Shown: positions 34,514 through 43,153 of the stretch, in pieces
How positions within the stretch are numbered: the stretch's first letter is position 1
Layout of the letters: each line of letters starts with the position of its first letter
NCBI RefSeq assembly: GCF_026552795.1
Contig: NZ_JANFPI010000012.1
Location: 1 to 64,000, forward strand
Origin: Ectorhizobium quercum
GTDB lineage: Bacteria; Pseudomonadota; Alphaproteobacteria; Rhizobiales; Rhizobiaceae
Direction: 5' to 3'
DNA: 64,000 nt
The notes under the pieces: model-generated
Databases searched by the model: none
What the model was told of the DNA's origin: nothing
The model's input: only the letters and a program-made list of their open reading frames with translations
Program-made: the position numbers and the translations under genes

Positions 34514-35608
34514 TCAGCGATAGATGGAGTATTCGCCGCCGACGAAGAAGCGGGCCTGGACGACCTCATCGACCCGCTCGTCGCTCAGGCGACGCTCGTT
34601 GAGAATGTCGTCACCGTTGGCGACGTACCATTCCTGGAAGTTCTTGATCGCCTGACGGGCGCGGTCGACATTCGGCTCTCCCGCCATGAACTCCCACTCG
34701 CCGGCATGCGTGATCTGGAACTTAGCCACTTCCAGCGGAACGCGGGTTTCGCGGGCGACGATCTCGGCCGCCTCGTCGACGTTGTCGTAGGTCCACTCCC
34801 GCACACGCTCACGCGCGGCCAGGAAGGCCTTGACCACGGCGGGATATTTCTCGACGAAATCGCGGCGGGCGAAATAGGTCACGCGGCCGGCATTGTTGAC
34901 GTAGATGCCGTCGTCGGGCGAACGGTCCACGACCTTCAGCTTGCCGGACAGCCATGCGCCGGTGAACTGGCCCGCCGCCAGATGGGCGGTCGTCGCATCC
35001 GTGGCGCCGGACAGAACGGCCGAAATGGCCACCGCGCCGTTGTCGATCGATTCATAGCGGATGCGGCCCTTTTCCAGGCGGGAATCGAAAGGCAGGCCGG
35101 CCTTCGTGGCGATCTCGAATGGCGAAGACCAGTAGCAGCTGATGCGGCTGCTGCCGAACTTCTTGCCGTCAAGATCCGCGACGGACTGGATTTCGTCGTT
35201 GTCGGCCCGTGCGAGGATGGGCGCCCGATAGCGGTTGGAAGCCTCCGAAACCCAGACGATCACGCCGTCGAGGCCGTTGGCAACGTGAACCGTGGCGGGA
35301 TAGATCATCCGCTGGGCGATGGCGATGGCGCCGCCGCCGACGGCCGCGGCCTCGGCCCCCAGAAGATCGGCCGCACCCGAAGCGATGAGGTTGACCTCGG
35401 TCGTTCCGATCCGGTCGAACTCTTCCTTGAAGATGCCCTTCTCCCGGGCGATGACCGTCCAGGGAGAGAGTTGCAGATTGATGGACGGCAAGACGTTTTC
35501 CTGCGCCGCCGCCGGCGCGGCGTGGCAGAGCACGCTCAAGGAAAGAGTTCCGGCCAGCGCAATGCCGCCAATATAACGCTCAACTCGACTAAGGATATTC
35601 TTCCGCAT
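34514..35608 (-). CDS. ABC transporter substrate-binding protein, sulfonate/nitrate/taurine type
   Basis: A 364-residue exported binding protein (NMT1/SsuA-like). ATG 35608 is preferred, with AGGGGG just upstream; an in-frame ATG at 35629 lacks a site. A signal peptide ends near AAAQ. Family features include NLQLSPWTVIAREKGIFKEEF and SVADLDGKKFGSS, plus a cysteine in RISCYWS. It captures the ligand in the periplasm for the permease and ATPase downstream. The gene order (binding protein, permease, ATPase, TPR) and the nearby ssuD suggest an organosulfur ligand; nitrate-like or thiamine precursors are alternatives. Confidence 0.91.
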   Translation of the reverse strand: MRKNILSRVERYIGGIALAGTLSLSVLCHAAPAAAQENVLPSINLQLSPWTVIAREKGIFKEEFDRIGTTEVNLIASGAADLLGAEAAAVGGGAIAIAQRMIYPATVHVANGLDGVIVWVSEASNRYRAPILARADNDEIQSVADLDGKKFGSSRISCYWSSPFEIATKAGLPFDSRLEKGRIRYESIDNGAVAISAVLSGATDATTAHLAAGQFTGAWLSGKLKVVDRSPDDGIYVNNAGRVTYFARRDFVEKYPAVVKAFLAARERVREWTYDNVDEAAEIVARETRVPLEVAKFQITHAGEWEFMAGEPNVDRARQAIKNFQEWYVANGDDILNERRLSDERVDEVVQARFFVGGEYSIYR

Positions 35609-35864
35609 TAAAGCCCCCTGCTTCAACATTGATGGATGATGCTTCGAATAAACTTGCGTTTAAACAAGGTATTCTATAGGATATGTGTAATTCTGACGTG
35701 TGAGAATGACATTCGTCAACCGAAGAAATTGCGTTGTCTCGCCCTTCGGCGAAAACCTGTTTCGCAATATCCGGCCTTCGCGCAATGAGCCGGACGCAGG
35801 GCGGCTGTGCTGCGCAACGGGAGCCTGCGCACGCAGGACGGGAAAAGATGAGGACGAGGGCTGA

Positions 35865-36719
35865 ATGGACGTGAAAGCTTGCCGCATGATGGGGAACCGA
35901 GCCGGCCGCATCGCCGCCGGCCTTCTCCTCGCGATATCCACCGCCTCGGCCGCCTGCGGCGCGCCGGACAGCGATGAGGCAATCCTGAGGGTCGGCGTGG
36001 AATTCGTGCCCGTCTGGGGACCGGACACCACCCGCATCTTTACGGAGGAAGGCTTCGAGGCTTCGCTTGCCGCCGAGATCGGCCGGCGACTGGGCCGCCC
36101 GGTCGAACTGGAGAAGATTCCGGCGGCGGAGCAGGACGCAGCGCTCGAGGCCGGGCGCGTCGATCTCGTCATCGGCCGCGAAGCCCTTTCCAGCACCCGT
36201 TTCGACGCGAACGCGCCGGGTTCCTTCGCACCAGGCCCGTCCTTCAGGGTCTTGCCAACCGGCTATCGGTCCGGGCTCAGCGTCGCCATGCCAACCTTCA
36301 CGACGGTGCGCGAGTGGGAGGATCTGGCCGGCAAGACGGTCTGCGTCTCCGAAGCCAATATCCGGGGCCGGCAACTGGCGCAGTCGCTCGGCGCATCGCT
36401 CAGGGTGCGGCGCGCGCCGGCCGAAGCGCTGATCGACGTGCGCACCGGGGTCTGCGACGCATCCATCCATGACGACAGGTCGCTCAGCCTGCTGCTCGCC
36501 AGCGACGAATGGCGGAAATTTTCCGCGACCCTGCCGGAAGCCGCCCTTTCCGCGCTGGTCGTGGCCGTGCCGGCGAAGGATGCCGATCTCGCGGGCGCGG
36601 TGGAAGAGGCGCTTGCCGACATCACCCGCGGCGAGGACTGGGCGAAAAAGGAGGCCCAATGGGCGTCCGACGTCGCCTTCGACGTTTACCTCAACCAGGT
36701 CGGAAACGATTGCCATTGA
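35865..36719 (+). CDS. Family 3-type periplasmic solute-binding protein
   Basis: A 284-residue exported binding protein. GAGGG precedes ATG 35865; the signal peptide ends near ASAA-C, a weak lipobox, so it may be a lipoprotein. The fold resembles amino-acid-type (family 3) binding proteins: ILRVGVEFVPVWGP..., WEDLAGKTVCVSEANIRG and RTGVCDASIHDD, with a Cys pair typical of a disulfide near the hinge. There is no permease or ATPase beside it; its stop overlaps the start of a di-haem peroxidase gene. This resembles the XoxJ-type or quinoprotein-associated binding proteins that act with c-type cytochromes rather than in transport. Confidence 0.83.
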   Translation: MDVKACRMMGNRAGRIAAGLLLAISTASAACGAPDSDEAILRVGVEFVPVWGPDTTRIFTEEGFEASLAAEIGRRLGRPVELEKIPAAEQDAALEAGRVDLVIGREALSSTRFDANAPGSFAPGPSFRVLPTGYRSGLSVAMPTFTTVREWEDLAGKTVCVSEANIRGRQLAQSLGASLRVRRAPAEALIDVRTGVCDASIHDDRSLSLLLASDEWRKFSATLPEAALSALVVAVPAKDADLAGAVEEALADITRGEDWAKKEAQWASDVAFDVYLNQVGNDCH

Positions 36720-37801
36720 CGCGGCGGGCGGGACACGGCGGCCGGGCCCTGCTCCTTGCCGCCTGCCTGTCCGCCTTCGGGCCTGCGCAGGCAAATGCGC
36801 CGTCGCTTCGCGATCTTTATGCCCGCCCGCCTCAACAATGGCCGGCTGCGTGGATCGATCCGGGCGTGGATTTTGCCGAACTCGGGAGCCCTGCCCACTC
36901 TCGGCAGGACCGCTCCGAGGCCGCCCGGGCCGAACTGGGAGAGCGCCTGTTCTTCGACGCGCGCCTTTCAGTGGACGGCAGCGTTTCCTGCGCGTCCTGC
37001 CATCGGCCCGACCACGGCTGGAGCGTGCCCGCACCGCTCTCCACCGGCATGGCGGGATCGAAGGGCCGGAGAAACCCGCCCGGCCTGCACACGGTGGCGG
37101 CACGCCGCCATCTCGATTGGGACGGGCGGGATATCGCCCTTGCCGCACGTTCGCTCGAACCTTTGACGGCACCCGGCGAGATGGGGAATCTCGACCTCGC
37201 CGGCGTCGAGGCGCGGCTTGCGACCATCGATGAATACGGGCAGGCCGCCCGTGCGCTCTACAGCACCGAGCGGTTGACCGCCGCGCTTGCGGGCGATGCC
37301 CTTGCAGCGTTCCAGTCCGGCCTTGACCGGCAGACGCGTTTCGACCGCTTCGTGGCGGGCGATGCTGGCCAGCTTGACGACCGGGAAATCCGGGGGCTGC
37401 ATCTTTTCCGGACGAAGGCGCGGTGCGCCAACTGCCATTTCGGCCCCCTCCTCACGGATGAGCGCTTTCACAACCTGAAGATCTCGTTCTTCGGCGAGAA
37501 GACGGAGGATCTCGGCCGCTATCTCGTCACCGACCGGGCGGAGGATGCCGGGGCGATGCGCACGCCGAGCCTGCGCCACGTCGCGCAGACCGCGCCCTAC
37601 ATGCACAACGGCCTGTTTCCGAGCCTGAGAAACGTCATCAATCTCTACGACCGCGGCGGCGGCGAGGTTCGCGCGCGCAACGATGCGGAAGCGGACCATC
37701 CGCTTTTTCCGCATGCCGCCCGCGTTTCCCCCCTTATCAAACCGCTGCATCTCACCGAAGACGAGAAATCCGCCCTCGAGGCTTTCCTGAAGACCCTATG
37801 A
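36716..37801 (+). CDS. Di-haem cytochrome c peroxidase/MauG-like protein
   Basis: A 361-residue exported di-haem protein. TTG 36716 is the best start: it overlaps the preceding stop (TTGA) and opens a signal peptide ending at AQANA (about residue 28). Two haem-binding sites are seen, CASCH (92-96) and CANCH (237-241), in the order and spacing of bacterial cytochrome c peroxidases and MauG. The C-terminal part has MRTPSLRHVAQTAPYMHNG, where a methionine or tyrosine could be the distal ligand. These enzymes reduce peroxide or oxidise partner proteins in the periplasm. Translational coupling to the binding protein suggests the two work together. Confidence 0.9.
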   Translation: MTRRAGHGGRALLLAACLSAFGPAQANAPSLRDLYARPPQQWPAAWIDPGVDFAELGSPAHSRQDRSEAARAELGERLFFDARLSVDGSVSCASCHRPDHGWSVPAPLSTGMAGSKGRRNPPGLHTVAARRHLDWDGRDIALAARSLEPLTAPGEMGNLDLAGVEARLATIDEYGQAARALYSTERLTAALAGDALAAFQSGLDRQTRFDRFVAGDAGQLDDREIRGLHLFRTKARCANCHFGPLLTDERFHNLKISFFGEKTEDLGRYLVTDRAEDAGAMRTPSLRHVAQTAPYMHNGLFPSLRNVINLYDRGGGEVRARNDAEADHPLFPHAARVSPLIKPLHLTEDEKSALEAFLKTL

Positions 37802-37825
37802 TCTCGCTTCGAATGGGTCTTGATA

Positions 37826-37843
37826 AGTTCGTTCGTTCGAACT
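37826..37843. promoter_or_regulatory. Inverted repeat upstream of CecR-like TetR gene
   Basis: AGTTCG (37826-37831) and CGAACT (37838-37843) form a perfect 6-bp inverted repeat with a 6-bp spacer, 30 bp before the TetR start. An 18-bp site of this form suits TetR autoregulation. Confidence 0.55.
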
Positions 37844-37872
37844 AATTCTTGGACAAGAGAGAGAATCCTGTG

Positions 37873-38571
37873 ATGCCAAACGGAAGTGGGACAAGCGGAC
37901 ACGAAAGCCGGAGCGCCAGAACCCGCGCGCAGCTCATCGAAGCTGCGATCGAGGTCATCGGCAGCGTTGGCTATGAGGGCGCCAGCACGCGGGCGCTGGC
38001 GAAGGCGGCCAACACCACCCTTTCGGCGATTCCCTATCATTTCGGAGGAAAGAAGGAACTCTATCTCGCCGCGGCCCGGATGATCGCCGACTATGCCAGC
38101 GAGCGTTGCGAGGAAGTGACGCGGATCCTGGAGGGAGTGCCGGACGAGGACAAGGCCGGCCGCTTCGAGGAGGCCCTCATATGCCTTCTGCATATCATTC
38201 TGGAGGATGCCGAACCGCACTCGTGGACGGCCTTCGTGGCCCGCTGCACCTACGACAACGATGAGGCATTCACCCTGATTTACGATCAGGCGATCGCTCC
38301 CTTGCTGGACCGTCTCATCCTCGCCGCAAGCGACTTTTCCCGCCGCCCGCCGGACGACAAGGCGCTGAGGCTCCGCGTCAGCGCGATCGTGACCGCGATC
38401 GCCAGCTTCAAGTTCCTGCGCGGCATCATGCTCCGCAGCATGGACTGGGAGACGATTCAGGAAAACTGCATTCGCCAGATCGAGGATATGGTCTGCGATC
38501 TCTGCCGCACCGATTTCCTCGAGAACGAGCCGTCCCGGGATCAGCAGGTTCCGTTCGGAACATTCAAGTAG
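37873..38571 (+). CDS. TetR family regulator, CecR-like
   Basis: A 232-residue regulator. ATG 37873 is preferred over an upstream TTG (37849). The helix-turn-helix (about 15-65) includes VGYEGASTRALAKAANTTLSAIPYHFGGKKELYL, and the C-terminal domain has the DUF1956 type (SWTAFVARCTYDNDEAF...) found in CecR/YbiH. CecR-type proteins control membrane-transport and antibiotic-sensitivity genes. It is followed after 31 bp by a coiled-coil protein gene and preceded by an inverted repeat at 37826-37843, so it probably controls itself and that gene. Confidence 0.92.
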   Translation: MPNGSGTSGHESRSARTRAQLIEAAIEVIGSVGYEGASTRALAKAANTTLSAIPYHFGGKKELYLAAARMIADYASERCEEVTRILEGVPDEDKAGRFEEALICLLHIILEDAEPHSWTAFVARCTYDNDEAFTLIYDQAIAPLLDRLILAASDFSRRPPDDKALRLRVSAIVTAIASFKFLRGIMLRSMDWETIQENCIRQIEDMVCDLCRTDFLENEPSRDQQVPFGTFK

Positions 38572-38602
38572 CGCCGTGTTCACACCAGGAAAGGAAGTCA
38601 CG

Positions 38603-39211
38603 ATGAGCGACCGGTCCAATGCCCATGAGGGCGTCGCATGGGCGAAACAACGCCTCGACGATCTGGATACCCTGATATCGGAGGCCGAAAAATCCATCGG
38701 CGGCCTGAAGGAACGCGCCCGCGAGGAAGCGGAAAACGCGCTGGCGCGCCTTCGGCAATCGCGCGACACGCTGGAGAAATATCAGGGCGGCCTGCGCGCC
38801 CGGGCCGATGCGGCGAAGCAGACCGTCGAAGAGTTCCCGAACGCGCTCGAAGCGGAGTGGGTCGAGGTCGAAGCCGCTTTCCAGTCGCTCCTGTCCGCCG
38901 TGGGAGACCGGACGGATGCCGCGCGCGAGATCGTTGCCGCGCGCGTGAAGGCGCAGCGCCAGTCGTGGGAGGCCTCCGTGAAGGAACTGCGCGATCAGGC
39001 TGCCGAAACCGTGGACAAGGCCCGCGGCGAGATGGACGTCGCGATCAGCCGGCTGTCGGAGGAAGCGGAAAAATTCCAGGCCAGGATCGGCGAGGCGAAG
39101 GATGCCGGCGACGTGTCCTGGGAAGCGGTGAAGAGCGGGCTTGCCGAAGCCAGGGCCGTCCATGACCGCACGATCCGCAAGATCAGGGATGCGTTTTCCA
39201 GACGGACCTGA
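38603..39211 (+). CDS. Coiled-coil protein of unknown function
   Basis: A 202-residue protein, nearly all helix and rich in Ala, Glu, Arg and Lys, with heptad-like patterns from about residue 15 to 190. There is no signal peptide or membrane helix. Resemblance to apolipoprotein-like or phasin-like helical proteins is only compositional. GGAA precedes ATG 38603, 31 bp after the CecR-like gene, so co-transcription is likely. No function can be assigned. Confidence 0.8.
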   Translation: MSDRSNAHEGVAWAKQRLDDLDTLISEAEKSIGGLKERAREEAENALARLRQSRDTLEKYQGGLRARADAAKQTVEEFPNALEAEWVEVEAAFQSLLSAVGDRTDAAREIVAARVKAQRQSWEASVKELRDQAAETVDKARGEMDVAISRLSEEAEKFQARIGEAKDAGDVSWEAVKSGLAEARAVHDRTIRKIRDAFSRRT

Positions 39212-39312
39212 ACCCGCCCTGCCCCTTGAAATGGAAGCGGCGGCATCGTCGTGCAAGTCCTGCGCCAGCCTCGGCCTCCATGATATGACATTCGTGCGAT
39301 TCGGAGATCGAA

Positions 39313-39864
39313 ATGCGCCGCTTCTGGTCGATCGTTATTGCCGGCTCCGTCTCGAGCGCGGCCGTTCAGGACTGTCTTGCCGGCGACCGGCTGTTCGATG
39401 AGCTTCGCTTCGGGGCGTCGGCATCGGTTCAGAGCGGGAATTCCCGGGAAAGCGGCGCTTTTCCGGAGTTGACCGCCTTCTTCGATCCGCTGGGTCTGGA
39501 CGAAGCGGTCGGCTGGCAGCAGCAACTGGCCCGGCCGCGGATCGGTCTCGGCACCTCTGTCGGCACGTCAGGCGAAGCGACGCAGGTCTTCGGCGGCCTG
39601 TCCTGGCAGTTCAGCATCACCGAGCGGATATTTACCGAAGCGGGATTCGGCGTGACATGGCACGACGGCAAACTCGAGCACAACGCGGACGGCCCCGAAC
39701 TGGGCTGCCGCTTCCTGCTTCGCGAGCATGTCGGCGCCGGCTATCGCTTCAACGCCCACTGGAGCGCCATCGCGCAGGTCGCGCACTCGTCGCATGCCAA
39801 TCTCTGCGACGGCCCCAACGACGGCGCGACGCGTGCGGGAATCCAGCTCGGCTACAAGTTCTGA
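39313..39864 (+). CDS. PagL-like lipid A deacylase (acyloxyacyl hydrolase family)
   Basis: A 183-residue outer-membrane beta-barrel protein. GGAG precedes ATG 39313; the signal peptide ends near CLAG (about 24). The strands alternate polar and nonpolar residues, and the C terminus is aromatic (GYKF), as for outer-membrane barrels. The family's catalytic His-Ser pair is recognisable in VAHSSHANLCDG, followed by the usual GATRAGIQLGYKF end. PagL removes the 3-O acyl chain of lipid A and so alters surface recognition. It is a single gene near the TetR/coiled-coil pair. Confidence 0.72.
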   Translation: MRRFWSIVIAGSVSSAAVQDCLAGDRLFDELRFGASASVQSGNSRESGAFPELTAFFDPLGLDEAVGWQQQLARPRIGLGTSVGTSGEATQVFGGLSWQFSITERIFTEAGFGVTWHDGKLEHNADGPELGCRFLLREHVGAGYRFNAHWSAIAQVAHSSHANLCDGPNDGATRAGIQLGYKF

Positions 39865-39957
39865 CCGCATTTTCCGCGCGCCGGCCGGCTGCGGATTCTC
39901 ATGTGATAAAACGACAGGCCCGGGCTGATTGCCTCGCCCTGAAAAACGGCAGCACGA

Positions 39958-40575
39958 TCACTGCGGTTTCGGTTGTTCCGCAGCGACGCCGGAGGTCGCC
40001 TCCCCCTCCGCCGTCTCGACGTCCAGAAGGCCGGCGATCACCTGCGAAATCAGGCGCTCCAGCGTTCCGCCCTCTCCTTCCTGCAAGGATTCCGCACCGA
40101 TCACGTCCCTCAGAATCCCGACGCCGACGAGAAAGGCCCCGACCAGGGCTGCACGCTGCTGGCCCACGCCCTCGCATTTGGCGACGAGCGGCGCGATGAA
40201 GTCATCGCTCATGACCCGGTGCAACACCCGCGAGGCGTCAGGGCTGGAAAAGGAACGAACGAGGATATCGAGCGAGCGGATCTCGTTCGCTCCCCGCCCG
40301 GTCAGAATCTCCTGCGCAAGCGCCGCGGGCAGTTCGTCGCGATCGGCGGCGAAAACCCGCGCCGGCTGGAGCGTCGCCTTGACGGCCTCGTAGAACAGCT
40401 TCTCCTTCGACCCGAAGCTGCGATGGACATAGGCCATGTCGACCCCGACATCGCCGGCCAGATCGCGCAACCCGGTGTCCTCATAGGAATGCGCCGAAAA
40501 GCGCAGCATAGCGGCCTTGAGGATGCGATCCCGGGTCGTGTCGTCGGCCTCCGCACGGATGACGCGGCTCGGCAT
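39958..40575 (-). CDS. TetR family transcriptional regulator
   Basis: A 205-residue TetR regulator. GGAGAAGAG precedes ATG 40575. The DNA-binding domain (about 12-60) includes LRDLAGDVGVDMAYVHRSFGSKEKLFYEAVK; the rest is a helical ligand domain, and the C-terminal tail is acidic and proline-rich. It is divergent from gltS at 40766; a short inverted repeat ATGCCG/CGGCAT (40600-40605, 40615-40620) lies between. It may control glutamate transport, but this is only positional. Confidence 0.92.
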   Translation of the reverse strand: MPSRVIRAEADDTTRDRILKAAMLRFSAHSYEDTGLRDLAGDVGVDMAYVHRSFGSKEKLFYEAVKATLQPARVFAADRDELPAALAQEILTGRGANEIRSLDILVRSFSSPDASRVLHRVMSDDFIAPLVAKCEGVGQQRAALVGAFLVGVGILRDVIGAESLQEGEGGTLERLISQVIAGLLDVETAEGEATSGVAAEQPKPQ

Positions 40576-40765
40576 TTTCTCTTCTCCACCCTATTGACCA
40601 TGCCGCAGGACTACCGGCATAAGGCGACGTCGTCAACAGGTGATGACAAGGACACGAAGATCGAAACGGGGAGGTTCGGCAACCGGAAAATCAGGGGTCT
40701 CACCGCATGAACGTGCAGGGCTTCGTTTCCAGGCCGGTTCTCCGCCGAAGCAGCAACGGGCCAGA

Positions 40766-41962
40766 ATGCAGGTAGACGCATTTTTCTCCTTCACCATCGC
40801 AGTCATCCTTCTGCTTACGGGCAAGATCGTGACGATGAACGTCCTGCTCCTGCGAAAATACGCGATCCCCGAGCCGGTCGTCGGCGGGATATTGTGTACG
40901 GCGGTGGTCGCGGCCGCCTACGCGTTCACCGGGCAGCAGATCGTCTTCGAGCTGGGGATGCGCGATTTCCTGCTCCTGCTCTTTTTCGCGGGCATTGGCC
41001 TGAAGGCCGATGTGCGCAGCCTGCTTGCCGGAGGACGGCCACTGGCGATCCTGCTCACGCTCGCCATCGTCTTCATGCTTCTCCAGAATTTCGCCGGTCT
41101 CGGCATGGCATCGATGTTCGGGCTCGACCCCAAGGCCGGCCTCATGGTCGGGTCGATCTCGCTGACCGGCGGGATCGGGACCACGCTCGCATGGGCCCCC
41201 ATCTTCGTCGAGCGGCTCGGCATCCCGAACGCCGGGGAACTGGGAGTGGCGGCCAACACCGTCGGCCTCATCGCCGCCTGCGTGATCGGCGGGCCGATCG
41301 CCGCCTTTCTCATGAAGCGCCATCGGATCGTCGCGACGCACGATACCGAACTCGACATCGGCGCGTCCTTCGAGAAGCCGCAGTCGAGGCTGGACTATTT
41401 CTGCGTCCTGTGGGCGATCCTGGCGCTCAATGTCTCGCTGATCATCGGCCTGAGCATCAACAGCCTGATCGAACTGAGCGGCTTCACCATCCCGGCCTTC
41501 GTCAGCTGCCTGATGGCCGGGATACTGATCCGCAACCTGATGCCCTACACGGTCGGCGCGACGATCCAGCGGCTGTGGCCCGGTGTCGAGGACGGACTGG
41601 CGCTGATTTCCGACCTGGCGCTCGGCCTCTTCCTGACGATGGCGCTGATGGGGCTCCAGCTCTGGCAGCTCGGCGGCATCTTCATCTTCATCGCCTGCAC
41701 GCTGGCGGTCCAGATCGCGTTGACGGTGCTTTACACGGTCGCCGTCGTCTTCCGCCTGATGGGACGGAACTATGAAGCCGTGGTGATATCCGCGGGTTTC
41801 GGCGGCATCACGCTGGGCTCGACGGCAACCGCCATCGCCAACATGACGGCGGTCACGCAGCAGTATGGCGCAGCGCACCGTGCCTTCATCATCGTGCCGC
41901 TCGTCTGCGGGTTCTTCATCGACATCGTCAACGCCATCATCATTTCCGCCTTCGTCGGATGA
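40766..41962 (+). CDS. gltS: Sodium/glutamate symporter
   Basis: A 398-residue inner-membrane carrier of the GltS family, with about 10-12 helices. It opens MQVDAFFSFTIAVILLLTGKIVTMNVLLLRKYAIPEPVVGG and has the family's paired glycine-rich re-entrant regions, MVGSISLTGGIGTTLAWAP and VVISAGFGGITLGSTATAIANM, which fits the inverted-repeat architecture of GltS. It takes up glutamate with sodium. Start ATG 40766 is the first to give a complete first helix; the ribosome site is weak. Confidence 0.94.
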   Translation: MQVDAFFSFTIAVILLLTGKIVTMNVLLLRKYAIPEPVVGGILCTAVVAAAYAFTGQQIVFELGMRDFLLLLFFAGIGLKADVRSLLAGGRPLAILLTLAIVFMLLQNFAGLGMASMFGLDPKAGLMVGSISLTGGIGTTLAWAPIFVERLGIPNAGELGVAANTVGLIAACVIGGPIAAFLMKRHRIVATHDTELDIGASFEKPQSRLDYFCVLWAILALNVSLIIGLSINSLIELSGFTIPAFVSCLMAGILIRNLMPYTVGATIQRLWPGVEDGLALISDLALGLFLTMALMGLQLWQLGGIFIFIACTLAVQIALTVLYTVAVVFRLMGRNYEAVVISAGFGGITLGSTATAIANMTAVTQQYGAAHRAFIIVPLVCGFFIDIVNAIIISAFVG

Positions 41963-42029
41963 TGTGACGCAGGGCAAGCCATGTCGCGGGCAGCCGAGAC
42001 GCATTCATGTCTTGCCATACGTCAAAAAC

Positions 42030-42046
42030 ATGATAATTTTCGTCAT
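42030..42046. promoter_or_regulatory. Iron-operator-like site upstream of the AraC gene
   Basis: ATGA-N9-TCAT at 42030-42046 (TGA 42031-42033, TCA 42043-42045). TGA-N9-TCA is the rhizobial iron-responsive operator bound by RirA. It lies 141 bp upstream of the AraC-type gene of the siderophore locus. Confidence 0.5.
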
Positions 42047-42186
42047 CTTAAAAATTCCGGACGGCACCGTCGCGCGCTGGCAAATCCCTGGCCATTGGAG
42101 ACGCAAACTGCAATGATTTGCTTCATCGCGATGCTCCGTGAGAAAGGCATGCCCGCCTTCCTGCCGAACAAGGACGGTCCCGAACG

Positions 42187-43095
42187 GTGACGTATCTTCA
42201 TTCCATGACCTGCTATACGGAAGGCATCAAGGTGCTTGCGCCCGTCAAGTGGCGCGGCCTCGACGGCCTCGTGAGCGTCTTCTGGGATGCGGAAGGCCAG
42301 TCCGGCGCCCGGGGATATTACCTCTCCCCCGATCCGCGCATCGTGATCTTCTTCAACGACGTCTCGCCCCATATCCGGATGACCAACCGGGACGGCGGGA
42401 TTGCCGGGCACTCCCGCCCGATGACGCGGGCGATCTATGTCCCGGCAGGCGTTCCGCTGTGGACGAATTTCACGTCCACGCATCGCTTTTCCCATCTCGA
42501 CCTGCATCTGCACAAGGATCGGCTGCTGCGGTTCCTGTCGCCCTCTATCGGCTCGTCGGCGGCGCTCGCGGCCCTGCGCCGCCCGGTGGAAATCCAGGAT
42601 GCCGGTGCGGTGGAGACACTCGCCGGCCTGCTGGTCGAGGAGGTGTCGACCCCCTCGAAGCATGCCGTCTATGCCGAAAGCCTCGTCGGCAGCATCGTCA
42701 GCGGCCTGCTCGACATTCCCGATCCGCGCAGCGAACATGCCAATGGCAGGCTCACGCAGGCGCAGATGAACAAGCTGATCTCGCGCGTCGACACCCACGG
42801 CGACAGCCGCCTGACCGTCTCCGAAATGGCGGCGATCGTCGGCCTTTCCGAAAGCTGGTTCGCCAATGTCTTCAAGCAGACGACGGGCAAGACGCCCCTG
42901 CAATGGCAGCTCGGCAAGCGCATCGGCCTTGCGCAGAAGCTGCTGGTGGAAAGCGACCTGACCATTGCCGACATCGCCGCCCGGCTCGGCTTTTCCGATC
43001 AGGCCCACCTGACGAAAGCCTTTCGGCAGGTGGCCGGCGAAACACCCGCCGCCTGGCGGCGCATGCAGACAGGCCGACACGGCCTCTGCGATTGA
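42187..43095 (+). CDS. AraC family transcriptional regulator of siderophore uptake
   Basis: A 302-residue AraC-type regulator. The first 190 residues are a cupin-like sensor region; two helix-turn-helices fill about 205-295 (LTVSEMAAIVGLSESWFANVFKQ and LTIADIAARLGFSDQAHLTKAFRQVAGETPAAWRR). It lies 58 bp from the end of the TonB-dependent receptor gene, and AraC regulators beside receptors (PchR, YbtA, RhrA) activate uptake when the siderophore is present. GTG 42187 has AAGGACG upstream; ATG 42205 is an alternative. The iron-operator-like site upstream suggests control by iron. The 15-bp direct repeats at 45367-45399 are candidate binding sites. Confidence 0.92.
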   Translation: MTYLHSMTCYTEGIKVLAPVKWRGLDGLVSVFWDAEGQSGARGYYLSPDPRIVIFFNDVSPHIRMTNRDGGIAGHSRPMTRAIYVPAGVPLWTNFTSTHRFSHLDLHLHKDRLLRFLSPSIGSSAALAALRRPVEIQDAGAVETLAGLLVEEVSTPSKHAVYAESLVGSIVSGLLDIPDPRSEHANGRLTQAQMNKLISRVDTHGDSRLTVSEMAAIVGLSESWFANVFKQTTGKTPLQWQLGKRIGLAQKLLVESDLTIADIAARLGFSDQAHLTKAFRQVAGETPAAWRRMQTGRHGLCD

Positions 43096-43153
43096 AACCG
43101 CACCGGATCCCCGATCCGGGAACCCGATGCGCGATGCCCGGCGCCTCCGTTCG

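Noticed and set aside
35589..37172. Antisense 527-codon frame opposite the binding protein and peroxidase
   Set aside because: No motif, and both plus-strand genes are strongly supported by signal peptides and haem motifs.
41981..42190. Small frame upstream of the AraC gene
   Set aside because: Weak start, no motif, and it covers the iron-operator-like region; more likely non-coding.
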